From Eledone cirrhosa (lineage: Eukaryota > Mollusca > Cephalopoda > Octopoda > Eledonidae), in assembly GCA_964016885.1 (NCBI GenBank), contig OZ024748.1, positions 32,424,291-32,488,290 of the forward strand: a DNA stretch of 64,000 bases, read 5' to 3'. The notes beneath the pieces were generated by a model, which was not told the DNA's origin, did not search any database, and saw only the letters and a list, made by a program, of their open reading frames with translations. Positions within the stretch are counted from its first letter, which is position 1. Every line of letters starts with the position of its first letter. Shown here piece by piece: positions 26,011 to 39,932 of this stretch. The translations under genes were made by a program, and so were the position numbers.

Positions 26011-29000
26011 ACTGGTTATATATTACACAATGCTAAAAGTAATACTATACTACTAAACTGGTTATATATTGCACACCGCTAAAAGTAATGCTATACTTGT
26101 AAACAGGTTATATATTACACACTGCTAAAAGTAATACTATACTTCTAAACAGGTTATACATTACACACTGCTAAAGGTAATACTATACTTCTAAACAGGT
26201 TATATATTACACACTGCTAAAAGTAATACTATACTTCTAAACAGGTTATATATTACACACTGCTAAAAGTAATACTATAACTCTAAACTGGTTATATATT
26301 ACACACTGCTAAAAGTAATACTATACCTCTAAACTAGTTATATATTACACACTGCTAAAAGAAATACTATACTTCTAAACTGGTTATATACTACATACTT
26401 CCAAAAGTAATACTATACTTCTAAACTGGTTATATATTACACACTGCTAAAAGTAATACTATACCTCTAAACTGGTTATATATTACATGCTGCTAAAAGT
26501 AATACTGTATTTCTAAACTTGTTATATATTACACACTGCTAAAACCAATACTATACTTCTAAACTAGTTATATATTACACACTCCTAAAAGTAACACTAT
26601 ACCTCTAAACTTGTTGTATATTACATGCTGCTAAAAGTAATACTATACTTCTAGACTGGTTATATATCACATACTGCTAAATGTAATACTATACTTCTAA
26701 ACTGGTTATATATTACACACTGCTAAAAGTAATACTATACTTCTAAACTGGTTATATATTACACACTGCTAAAAGTAGTTCTATACTTCTAAACTGGTTA
26801 TATATTACATGCGGCTAAATGTAATACTATTCTTCTAAATTGGTTACATACTACATGCTTCTAAAAGTAATACTATAGTTCTAAACTGGTTATATATTAC
26901 ACACTGCTAAAAGTAACACTATACCTCTAAACTGGTTGTATATTACATGCTGCTAAACTGGTTATATATTACATGCTGCTAAACTGGTTGTATATTACAT
27001 GCTGCTAAACTGGTTATATATTACACTTCTACATACTTCTAAACTGGTTATATATTACACACTGCTAAAGGTAATACTATACTTCTAAACTGGTTATAAA
27101 TTACACACTGTTAAAAGTAATACTATACTTCTAAACTGGTTATATACTACATGCTTCTAAAAGTAATACTATACTTCTAAACTGCTTATATACTACATGC
27201 TTCTAAAAGTAATATAATACTTCTAAACTGGTTATATATTACACACTGCTAAAAGTAATACTATACTTCTAAACTGGTTATATATTACACACTGTTAAAA
27301 GTAATACTATACTTCTAAACTGGTTATATATTACACATTGTTAAAAGTAATACTATACTACTAAACTGGTTATATATTACACACCGCTAAAAGTAATAAT
27401 ATACTTCTAAACTGGTTATATATTACACACTACTAAAAGTAATAATATACTTCTAAACTGGTTATATATTACACACTGCTAAAAGTAATACTATACTTCT
27501 AAACTGGTTATATATTACACACTGCTAAAAGTGATACTATACTTCTAAACTGGTTATATATTACACACTGCTAAAAGTAATACTATACCTCTAAACTGGC
27601 TATATATTACATGCTGCTAAAAGTAATACTATACTTCTAAACGGGTTATATACTACATGCTGCTAAAAGTAATACTATACTTCTAAACTGATTATATATT
27701 ACACACTGCTAAAAGCAATACTATACTTCTAAACTAGTTATATATTACATGCTGCTAAATGTAATACTATAATTCTTAACTGGTTATATATTACAAATGG
27801 CTAAAAGTAATACTATACTTCTAAACTGGTTATATATTACAAACTACTAAAAGTAATACTATACTTCTAAACTGGTTATATATTACACGCTGCTAAAAGT
27901 AATACTATACTTCTAAACTGCTTATATACTACATGCTTCTTAAAAGTAAAATAATACTTCTAAACTGGTTATATGTTACACACTGTTAAAAGAAATAATA
28001 TACCTCTAAACTGGTTATATATTAGATGCTGCTAAATGTAATACTATACTTCTAAACTGGTTATATGTTACGCACTGCTAAAAGTAATACTATACTTCTA
28101 AATTAGGTATATATTACACACTGCTAAAAGTAATAGTATACCTCTAAACTGGTTATATATTACACACTTCTAAAAGTAATACTATACTTCTAGACAGGTT
28201 ATATATTACATACTGCTAAACGTAATACTATACTTCTAAATTAGGTATATATTACACACTGCTAAAAGTAATACTATACTTCTAAACTGGTTATATATTA
28301 CACACTGCTAAAGGTAATACTATACTTCTAAACTGGTTATATATTACACTCTGTTAAAAGTAATACTATATTTCTAAACTGGTTAAATATTGCACACTGG
28401 TAAAAGTAATACTATACTTCTAATTCAGGTATATCTTACACACTGCTAAAAGCAATACTATACTTCTAAACAGGTTATATATTACACACTGTTAAAAGTA
28501 ATACTATACTTCTAAACTGATTATATATTACACACTGTTAAAATTAATAGTATACTTCTAAACTGGATATATATTACGCACTGCTAAAATTAATACTATA
28601 CTTTTAAACTGATTATTTATTACATGCCGCTAAAAGTAATACTATACTTCTAAACTGGTTATATATTGCACACTGGTAAAAGTAATACTATACTTCTAAA
28701 TTAGGTATATATTACACACTGCTAAAAGTAATACTATATCTCTAAACTGGTTATATATTACACACTGCTAAAAGTAATTCTATACTTCTAAACTGGTTAT
28801 ATATTACACACTGCTAAAAGTAATACTATACCTCTAAACTGGTTATATATTACATGCTGCTAAAAATAATACTATACTTCTAAACTGGTTATATATTGCA
28901 CACTGCTAAATGTAATACTATACTTCTAAACTGATTATATATTACACACTGTTAAAATTAATACTATACTTCTAATCTGGTTATATATTACACACTGCTA

Positions 29001-29159
29001 AAAGTAATACTATACCTCTAAACTGGGTATATATTACACACTGCTAAAATTAATACTATACTTCTAAACTGGTTATATATTACACGCTGCTAAAAGTAAT
29101 ACTATACTTCTTAATTGGTTATATATTACACACTACTAAAAGTAATACTATACTTCTAA
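26011..29159. repeat. 3.15-kb tandem duplication (70 monomers), copy 2
   Basis: This is the second copy of 22816-26010. The junction at about 26011 joins an ACTACTAAAAG monomer to the CACAATGCTA monomer. One complete monomer, the TATGTTACATGCTG type seen near 23190, is absent near 26380. This explains why the shift falls from 3,195 to exactly 3,149 bp. The TTCTAATTCAGG variant near 28420 and the TACTTTTAAACTG variant near 28600 are retained from copy 1. Confidence 0.87.
26932..27043. repeat. Cluster of truncated monomers, copy 3
   Basis: This has the same 26, 26, 26, 34 bp series, 3,149 bp after copy 2. At the matching place in the 42.4 kb and 45.5 kb blocks, the GTTGTAT monomer has full length and the short series is absent. 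Confidence 0.92.
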
Positions 29160-30136
29160 ACTGGTTATATATTACACACTGCTAAAAGTAATACTATACT
29201 TCTAAACTGGTTATATATTACGCACTGCTAAAAGTAATATTATACTTCTAGACTGATTATATATTAGATGCCGCTAAAAGTAATACCATACTTCTAAACT
29301 GGTTATATATTACATGCTGCTAAAAGTGGTACTATACTCCTAAACTGCTTATATACTACATGCTTCTAAAAGTAATATAATACTTCTAAACTGGTTATAT
29401 ATTACACACTACTAAAAGTAATACTATACTTCTAAACTGGTTATATATTACACACTGCTAAAAGTAATACTTTACTACTAAACTGGTTATATATTGCACA
29501 CTGCTAAAAGTAATACTATACTTCTAAACTGGTTATATATTACACACTGCTAAAAGTAATACTATACCTCTAAACTGGTTATATATTACATGCTGCTAAA
29601 AGTAATACTATACTTCTAGACTGGTTATATATTACATACTGCTAAAAGTAATACTATACTTCTAAACGGGTTATATACTACATGCTGCTAAAAGTAATAC
29701 TATACTTCTAAACTGGTTATATATTACACACTGCTAAAAGTAATACTATACTTCTAAACTAGTCATATATTACACACTGCTAAATGTAATACTATACTTC
29801 TAAACTGGTTATATATTACACACTGCTAAAAGTAATACTATACTTCTTAACTGGTTATATATTAGATGCTGCTAAAAGTAATACTATACTTCTAAACTGC
29901 TTATATACTACATGCTTCTAAAAGTAATATAATACTTCTAAACTCGTTATATATTACACACTGCTAAAAGTAGTACTATACTTCTAAACTGGTCTTATAT
30001 TACACACTGTTAAAAGTAATACTATACTTCTAAACTGGTTATATATTACGCACTGCTAAAAGTAATATTATACTTCTAGACTGATTATATATTACATGCC
30101 GCCAAAAGTAATACATTACTTCTAAACTGGTTATAT
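29079..30136. repeat. 23-monomer tandem duplication, copy 1
   Basis: The sequence from the CACGCTG monomer through the GCCGCCAAAAG monomer is repeated immediately, with a shift of 1,058 bp (23 x 46). TTAATTGG is at 29111 and 30169, and GCCGCC is near 30098 and 31156. This copy has two private changes near 29970-30000, GTAGTACTAT and GGTCTTAT, where the second copy has GTAATACTAT and GGTTTTAT. The junction near 30137 joins the monomer after GCCGCC back to a CACGCTG monomer. Confidence 0.82.
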
Positions 30137-31194
30137 ATTACACGCTGCTAAAAGTAATACTATACTTCTTAATTGGTTATATATTACACACTACTAAAAG
30201 TAATACTATACTTCTAAACTGGTTATATATTACACACTGCTAAAAGTAATACTATACTTCTAAACTGGTTATATATTACGCACTGCTAAAAGTAATATTA
30301 TACTTCTAGACTGATTATATATTAGATGCCGCTAAAAGTAATACCATACTTCTAAACTGGTTATATATTACATGCTGCTAAAAGTGGTACTATACTCCTA
30401 AACTGCTTATATACTACATGCTTCTAAAAGTAATATAATACTTCTAAACTGGTTATATATTACACACTACTAAAAGTAATACTATACTTCTAAACTGGTT
30501 ATATATTACACACTGCTAAAAGTAATACTTTACTACTAAACTGGTTATATATTGCACACTGCTAAAAGTAATACTATACTTCTAAACTGATTATATATTA
30601 CACACTGCTAAAAGTAATACTATACCTCTAAACTGGTTATATATTACATGCTGCTAAAAGTAATACTATACTTCTAGACTGGTTATATATTACATACTGC
30701 TAAAAGTAATACTATACTTCTAAACGGGTTATATACTACATGCTGCTAAAAGTAATACTATACTTCTAAACTGGTTATATATTACACACTGCTAAAAGTA
30801 ATACTATACTTCTAAACTAGTTATATATTACACACTGCTAAATGTAATACTATACTTCTAAACTGGTTATATATTACACACTGCTAAAAGTAATACTATA
30901 CTTCTTAACTGGTTATATATTAGATGCTGCTAAAAGTAATACTATACTTCTAAACTGCTTATATACTACATGCTTCTAAAAGTAATATAATACTTCTAAA
31001 CTCGTTATATATTACACACTGCTAAAAGTAATACTATACTTCTAAACTGGTTTTATATTACACACTGTTAAAAGTAATACTATACTTCTAAACTGGTTAT
31101 ATATTACGCACTGCTAAAAGTAATATTATACTTCTAGACTGATTATATATTACATGCCGCCAAAAGTAATACATTACTTCTAAACTGGTTATAT
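30137..31194. repeat. 23-monomer tandem duplication, copy 2
   Basis: This is the second copy of 29079-30136. After it the sequence continues with TTGCACACTGATAAAAG, the normal successor of the GCCGCC monomer elsewhere. The insertion point was therefore the end of the first copy. Beyond 31195 the order follows block D up to about 32.8 kb. Confidence 0.82.
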
Positions 31195-32795
31195 ATTGCA
31201 CACTGATAAAAGTAATACCATACTTCTAAACTGGTTATATATTACACACTGCTAAAAGTAATACTATACTTCTAAACAGGTTATATATTACACACTGCTA
31301 AAAGTAATACTATACTTCTAAACAGGTTATATATTACACACTGCTAAAAGTAATACTATACTTCTAAACTGCTTATATACTACATGCTTCTAAAAGTAAG
31401 ATAATACTTCTAAACTGGTTATATATTACACACTGCTAAAAGTAATACTATACTTCTAAACTGGTTATATATTACACACTGCTAAAAGTAATACTATACT
31501 ACTAAACTGGTTATATATTGCACACTGCTAAAAGTAATGCTATACTTGTAAACAGGTTATATATTACACACTGCTAAAAGTAATACTATACTTCTAAACA
31601 GGTTATATATTACACACTGCTAAAGGTAATACTATACTTCTAAACAGGTTATATATTACACACTGCTAAAAGTAATACTATACTTCTAAACTGGTTATAT
31701 ATTACACACTGCTAAAAGTAATACTATACCTCTAAACTGGTTATATATTACATGCTGCTAAAAGTAATACTATACTTCTAGACTGGTTATATGTTACATA
31801 CTGCTAAAAGTAATACTATACTTCTAGACTGGTTATATATTACATACTGCTAAAAGTAATACTATACTTCTAAACGGGTTATATACTACATGCTGCTAAA
31901 AGTAATACTATACTTCTAAACTGGTTATATATTACACACTGCTAAAAGTAATACTATACTTCTTAACTGGTTATATATTAGATGCTGCTAAAAGTAATAC
32001 TATACTTCTAAACTGCTTATATACTACATACTTCTAAAAGTAATATAATACTTCTAAACTCGTTATATATTACACACTGCTAAAAGTAATACTATACTGC
32101 TAAACTGGCTTTATATTACACACTGTTAAAAGTAATACTATACTTCTAAACTGGTTATATATTACGCACTGCTAAAAGTAATATTATACGTCTAGACTGA
32201 TTATATATTACATGCCGCCAAAAGTAATACATTACTTCTAAACTGGTTATATATTGCACACTGATAAAAGTAATACCATACTTCTAAACTGGTTATATAT
32301 TACACACTGCTAAAAGTAATACTATAATTCTAAACAGGTTATATATTACACACTGCTAAAAGTAATACTATACTTCTAAACAGGTTATATGTTACACACT
32401 GCTAAAAGTAATACTATACTTCTAAACTGCTTATATACTACATGCTTCTAAAAGTAATATAATACTTCTAAACTGGTTATATATTACACACTGCTAAAAG
32501 TAATACTATACTTCTAAACTGGTTATATATTACACAATGCTAAAAGTAATACTATACTACTAAACTGGTTATATATTGCACACCGCTAAAAGTAATGCTA
32601 TACTTGTAAACAGGTTATATATTACACACTGCTAAAAGTAATACTATACTTCTAAACAGGTTATACATTACACACTGCTAAAGGTAATACTATACTTCTA
32701 AACAGGTTATATATTACACACTGCTAAAAGTAATACTATACTTCTAAACAGGTTATATATTACACACTGCTAAAAGTAATACTATAACTCTAAAC
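31195..32795. repeat. Block D-type segment, additional copy
   Basis: The monomer order matches block D, with the GTAAGATAATAC, TAATGCTATACTTG, ATACGTCTAGAC and TATAATTCTAAACAGG types in sequence. Relative to the earlier copies, the ACTAGTTA/AAATGTAAT monomer pair following the ACGGG monomer near 31940 is missing. The cluster around CACACTTCTAAAAGAAAT (32858) opens the next duplicated unit. Confidence 0.75.
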
Positions 32796-35004
32796 TGGTT
32801 ATATATTACACACTGCTAAAAGTAATACTATACCTCTAAACTAGTTATATATTACACACTTCTAAAAGAAATACTATACTTCTAAACTGGTTATATGTTA
32901 CATGCTGCTAAAAGTAATACTATACTTCTAAACTGGTTATATACTACATGCTTCCAAAAGTAATACTATACTTCTAAACTGGTTATATATTACACACTGC
33001 TAAAAGTAATACTATACCTCTAAACTGGTTATATATTACATGCTGCTAAAAGTAATACTGTATTTCTAAACTTGTTATATATTACACACTGCTAAAACCA
33101 ATACTATACTTCTAAACTAGTTATATATTACACACTCCTAAAAGTAACACTATACCTCTAAACTTGTTGTATATTACATGCTGCTAAAAGTAATACTATA
33201 CTTCTAGACTGGTTATATATCACATACTGCTAAATGTAATACTATAATTCTTAACTGGTTATATATTACAAATGGCTAAAAGTAATACTATACTTCTAAA
33301 CTGGTTATATATTACAAACTACTAAAAGTAATACTATACTTCTAAACTGGTTATATATTACACGCTGCTAAAAGTAATACTATACTTCTAAACTGCTTAT
33401 ATACTACATGCTTCTTAAAAGTAAAATAATACTTCTAAACTGGTTATATGTTACACACTGTTAAAAGAAATAATATACCTCTAAACTGGTTATATATTAG
33501 ATGCTGCTAAATGTAATACTATACTTCTAAACTGGTTATATGTTACGCACTGCTAAAAGTAATACTATACTTCTAAATTAGGTATATATTACACACTGCT
33601 AAAAGTAATAGTATACCTCAAAACTGGTTATATATTACACACTTCTAAAAGTAATACTATACTTCTAGACAGGTTATATATTACATACTGCTAAACGTAA
33701 TACTATACTTCTAAATTAGGTATATATTACACACTGCTAAAAGTAATACTATACTTCTAAACTGGTTATATATTACACACTGCTAAAGGTAATACTATAC
33801 TTCTAAACTGGTTATATATTACACTCTGTTAAAAGTAATACTATATTTCTAAACTGGTTAAAAATTGCACACTGGTAAAAGTAATACTATACTTCTAAAT
33901 CAGGTATATCTTACACACTGCTAAAAGCAATACTATACTTCTAAACAGGTTATACATTACACACTGTTAAAAGTAATACTATACTTCTAAACTGATTATA
34001 TATTACACACTGTTAAAATTAATAGTATACTTCTAAACTGGATATATATTACGCACTGCTAAAATTAATACTATACTTCTAAACTGATTATTTATTACAT
34101 GCCGCTAAAAGTAATACTATACTTCTAAACTGGTTATATATTGCACACTGGTAAAAGTAATACTATACTTCTAAATTAGGTATATATTACACACTGCTAA
34201 AAGTAATACTATATCTCTAAACTGGTTATATATTACACACTGCTAAAAGTAATTCTATACTTCTAAACTGGTTATATATTACACACTGCTAAAAGTAATA
34301 CTATACCTCTAAACAGGTTATATATTACATGCTGCTAAAAATAATACTATACTTCTAAACTGGTTATATATTACACACTGCTAAATGTAATACTATACTT
34401 CTAAACTGATTATATATTACACACTGTTAAAATTAATACTATACTTCTAAACTGGTTATATATTACACACTGCTAAAAGTAATACTATACCTCTAAACTG
34501 GTTATATATTACACACTGCTAAAATTAATACTATACTTCTAAACTGGTTATATATTACACGCTGCTAAAAGTAATACTATACTTCTTAATTGGTTATATA
34601 TTACACACTACTAAAAGTAATACTATACTTCTAAACTGGTTATATATTACACACTGCTAAAAGTAATACTATACTTCTAAACTGGTTATATATTACGCAC
34701 TGCTAAAAGTAATATTATACTTCTAGACTGATTATATATTAGATGCCGCTAAAAGTAATACCATACTTCTAAACTGGTTATATATTACATGCTGCTAAAA
34801 GTGGTACTATACTCCTAAACTGCTTATATACTACATGCTTCTAAAAGTAATACTTTACTACTAAACTGGTTATATATTGCACACTGCTAAAAGTAATACT
34901 ATACTTCTAAACTGGTTATATATTACACACTGCTAAAAGTAATACTATACCTCTAAACTGGTTATATATTACATGCTGCTAAAAGTAATACTATACTTCT
35001 AGAC
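32796..35004. repeat. 48-monomer (2,209-bp) tandem duplication, copy 1
   Basis: A second copy follows directly with a shift of 2,209 bp, which is 48 x 46 plus the inserted T in GCTTCTTAAAAG (33410 and 35619). Paired markers are CACTTCTAAAAGAAAT, TACCTCAAAACTGG (near 33616 and 35825) and the ATTAGG monomer (34174 and 36383). By eye the copies are almost identical. One difference is GTTAAAAATTG near 33858 against GTTAAATATTG near 36067. Confidence 0.87.
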
Positions 35005-37213
35005 TGGTTATATATTACACACTGCTAAAAGTAATACTATACCTCTAAACTAGTTATATATTACACACTTCTAAAAGAAATACTATACTTCTAAACTGGT
35101 TATATGTTACATGCTGCTAAAAGTAATACTATACTTCTAAACTGGTTATATACTACATGCTTCCAAAAGTAATACTATACTTCTAAACTGGTTATATATT
35201 ACACACTGCTAAAAGTAATACTATACCTCTAAACTGGTTATATATTACATGCTGCTAAAAGTAATACTGTATTTCTAAACTTGTTATATATTACACACTG
35301 CTAAAACCAATACTATACTTCTAAACTAGTTATATATTACACACTCCTAAAAGTAACACTATACCTCTAAACTTGTTGTATATTACATGCTGCTAAAAGT
35401 AATACTATACTTCTAGACTGGTTATATATCACATACTGCTAAATGTAATACTATAATTCTTAACTGGTTATATATTACAAATGGCTAAAAGTAATACTAT
35501 ACTTCTAAACTGGTTATATATTACAAACTACTAAAAGTAATACTATACTTCTAAACTGGTTATATATTACACGCTGCTAAAAGTAATACTATACTTCTAA
35601 ACTGCTTATATACTACATGCTTCTTAAAAGTAAAATAATACTTCTAAACTGGTTATATGTTACACACTGTTAAAAGAAATAATATACCTCTAAACTGGTT
35701 ATATATTAGATGCTGCTAAATGTAATACTATACTTCTAAACTGGTTATATGTTACGCACTGCTAAAAGTAATACTATACTTCTAAATTAGGTATATATTA
35801 CACACTGCTAAAAGTAATAGTATACCTCAAAACTGGTTATATATTACACACTTCTAAAAGTAATACTATACTTCTAGACAGGTTATATATTACATACTGC
35901 TAAACGTAATACTATACTTCTAAATTAGGTATATATTACACACTGCTAAAAGTAATACTATACTTCTAAACTGGTTATATATTACACACTGCTAAAGGTA
36001 ATACTATACTTCTAAACTGGTTATATATTACACTCTGTTAAAAGTAATACTATATTTCTAAACTGGTTAAATATTGCACACTGGTAAAAGTAATACTATA
36101 CTTCTAAATCAGGTATATCTTACACACTGCTAAAAGCAATACTATACTTCTAAACAGGTTATACATTACACACTGTTAAAAGTAATACTATACTTCTAAA
36201 CTGATTATATATTACACACTGTTAAAATTAATAGTATACTTCTAAACTGGATATATATTACGCACTGCTAAAATTAATACTATACTTCTAAACTGATTAT
36301 TTATTACATGCCGCTAAAAGTAATACTATACTTCTAAACTGGTTATATATTGCACACTGGTAAAAGTAATACTATACTTCTAAATTAGGTATATATTACA
36401 CACTGCTAAAAGTAATACTATATCTCTAAACTGGTTATATATTACACACTGCTAAAAGTAATTCTATACTTCTAAACTGGTTATATATTACACACTGCTA
36501 AAAGTAATACTATACCTCTAAACAGGTTATATATTACATGCTGCTAAAAATAATACTATACTTCTAAACTGGTTATATATTACACACTGCTAAATGTAAT
36601 ACTATACTTCTAAACTGATTATATATTACACACTGTTAAAATTAATACTATACTTCTAAACTGGTTATATATTACACACTGCTAAAAGTAATACTATACC
36701 TCTAAACTGGTTATATATTACACACTGCTAAAATTAATACTATACTTCTAAACTGGTTATATATTACACGCTGCTAAAAGTAATACTATACTTCTTAATT
36801 GGTTATATATTACACACTACTAAAAGTAATACTATACTTCTAAACTGGTTATATATTACACACTGCTAAAAGTAATACTATACTTCTAAACTGGTTATAT
36901 ATTACGCACTGCTAAAAGTAATATTATACTTCTAGACTGATTATATATTAGATGCCGCTAAAAGTAATACCATACTTCTAAACTGGTTATATATTACATG
37001 CTGCTAAAAGTGGTACTATACTCCTAAACTGCTTATATACTACATGCTTCTAAAAGTAATACTTTACTACTAAACTGGTTATATATTGCACACTGCTAAA
37101 AGTAATACTATACTTCTAAACTGGTTATATATTACACACTGCTAAAAGTAATACTATACCTCTAAACTGGTTATATATTACATGCTGCTAAAAGTAATAC
37201 TATACTTCTAGAC
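35005..37213. repeat. 48-monomer (2,209-bp) tandem duplication, copy 2
   Basis: The junction lies in or near the monomer at 35000-35020, where a CTAGACTGG monomer continues as TTACACACTG and then TACCTCTAAACTAG. At the end of this copy (about 37220) the same CTAGACTGG monomer continues as TTACATACTG, the usual successor. The crossover therefore occurred inside that monomer, in the shared GGTTATATATTACA stretch. Confidence 0.87.
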
Positions 37214-37540
37214 TGGTTATATATTACATACTGCTAAAAGTAATACTATACTTCTAAACGGGTTATATACTACATGCTGCTAAAAGTAATACTATATTTC
37301 TAAACTGGTTATATATTACACACTGCTAAAAGTAATACTATACTTCTAAACTAGTTATATATTACACACTGCTAAATGTAATACTATACTTCTAAACTGG
37401 TTATATATTACACACTGCTAAAAGTAATACTATACTTCTTAACTGGTTATATATTAGATGCTGCTAAAAGTAATACGATACTTCTAAACTGCTTATATAC
37501 TACATGCTTCTAAAAGTAATATAATACTTCTAAACTAGTT

Positions 37541-39932
37541 ATATATTACACACTGCTAAAAGTAATACTATACTTCTAAACTGGTTTTATATTACACACT
37601 GTTAAAAGTAATACTATACTTCTAAACTGGTTATATATTACGCACTGCTAAAAGTAATATTATACTTCTAGACTGATTATATATTACATGCCGCCAAAAG
37701 TAATACATTACTTCTAAACTGGTTATATATTGCACACTGATAAAAGTAATACCATACTTCTAAACTGGTTATATATTACACACTGCTAAAAGTAATACTA
37801 TACTTCTAAACAGGTTATATATTACACACTGCTAAAAGTAATACTATACTTCTAAACAGGTTATATATTACACACTGCTAAAAGTAATACTATACTTCTA
37901 AACTGCTTATATACTACATGCTTCTAAAAGTAAGATAATACTTCTAAACTGGTTATATATTACACACTGCTAAAAGTAATACTATACTTCTAAACTGGTT
38001 ATATATTACACACTGCTAAAAGTAATACTATACTACTAAACTGGTTATATATTGCACACTGCTAAAAGTAATGCTATACTTGTAAACAGGTTATATATTA
38101 CACACTGCTAAAAGTAATACTATACTTCTAAACAGGTTATATATTACACACTGCTAAAGGTAATACTATACTTCTAAACAGGTTATATATTACACACTGC
38201 TAAAAGTAGTACTATACTTCTAAACTGGTTATATATTACACACTGCTAAAAGTAATACTATACCTCTAAACTGGTTATATATTACATGCTGCTAAAAGTA
38301 ATACTATACTTCTAGACTGGTTATATGTTACATACTGCTAAAAGTAATACTATACTTCTAGACTGGTTATATATTACATACTGCTAAAAGTAATACTATA
38401 CTTCTAAACGGGTTATATACTACATGCTGCTAAAAGTAATACTATACTTCTAAACTGGTTATATATTACACACTGCTAAAAGTAATACTATACTTCTAAA
38501 CTAGTTATATATTACACACTGCTAAATGTAATACTATACTTCTAAACTGGTTATATATTACACACTGCTAAAAGTAATACTATACTTCTTAACTGGTTAT
38601 ATATTAGATGCTGCTAAAAGTAATACTATACTTCTAAACTGCTTATATACTACATACTTCTAAAAGTAATATAATACTTCTAAACTCGTTATATATTACA
38701 CACTGCTAAAAGTAATACTATACTGCTAAACTGGTTTTATATTACACACTGTTAAAAGTAATACTATACTTCTAAACTGGTTATATATTACGCACTGCTA
38801 AAAGTAATATTATACGTCTAGACTGATTATATATTACATGCCACCAAAAGTAATACATTACTTCTAAACTGGTTATATATTGCACACTGATAAAAGTAAT
38901 ACCATACTTCTAAACTGATTATATATTACACACTGCTAAAAGTAATACTATAATTCTAAACAGGTTATATATTACACACTGCTAAAAGTAATACTATACT
39001 TCTAAACAGGTTATATGTTACACACTGCTAAAAGTAATACTATACTTCTAAACTGCTTATATACTACATGCTTCTAAAAGTAATATAATACTTCTAAACT
39101 GGTTATATATTACACACTGCTAAAAGTAATACTATACTTCTAAACTGGTTATATATTACACAATGCTAAAAGTAATACTATACTACTAAACTGGTTATAT
39201 ATTGCACACCGCTAAAAGTAATGCTATACTTGTAAACAGGTTATATATTACACACTGCTAAAAGTAATACTATACTTCTAAACAGGTTATACATTACACA
39301 CTGCTAAAGGTAATACTATACTTCTAAACAGGTTATATATTACACACTGCTAAAAGTAATACTATACTTCTAAACAGGTTATATATTACACACTGCTAAA
39401 AGTAATACTATACTTCTAAACAGGTTATATATTACACACTGCTAAAAGTAATACTATAACTCTAAACTGGTTATATATTACACACTGCTAAAAGTAATAC
39501 TATACCTCTAAACTAGTTATATATTACACACTGCTAAAAGAAATACTATACTTCTAAACTGGTTATATGTTACATGCTGCTAAAAGTAATACTATACTTC
39601 TAAACTGGTTATATACTACATGCTTCCAAAAGTAATACTATACTTCTAAACTGGTTATATATTACACACTGCTAAAAGTAATACTATACCTCTAAACTGG
39701 TTATATATTACATGCTGCTAAAAGTAATACTGTATTTCTAAACTTGTTATATATTACACACTGCTAAAACCAATACTATACTTCTAAACTAGTTATATAT
39801 TACACACTCCTAAAAGTAACACTATACCTCTAAACTTGTTGTATATTACATGCTGCTAAAAGTAATACTATACTTCTAGACTGGTTATATATCACATACT
39901 GCTAAATGTAATACTATACTTCTAAACTGGTT
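37541..39932. repeat. 52-monomer (2,392-bp) tandem duplication, copy 1
   Basis: The shift to the next copy is exactly 2,392 bp (52 x 46): GGTTTTAT at 37583 and 39975, GTAGTACTAT at 38206 and 40598, GCCACCAAAAG near 38840 and 41232. GCCACC is a CpG-to-CpA change of the GCCGCC monomer found in the older blocks. It is shared here by three copies, the third near 44361. This copy keeps three monomers near 39690-39827 (TACTGTATTTC, AAAACCAATAC and ACTCCTAAAAG types) that the later copies lack. Confidence 0.87.
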
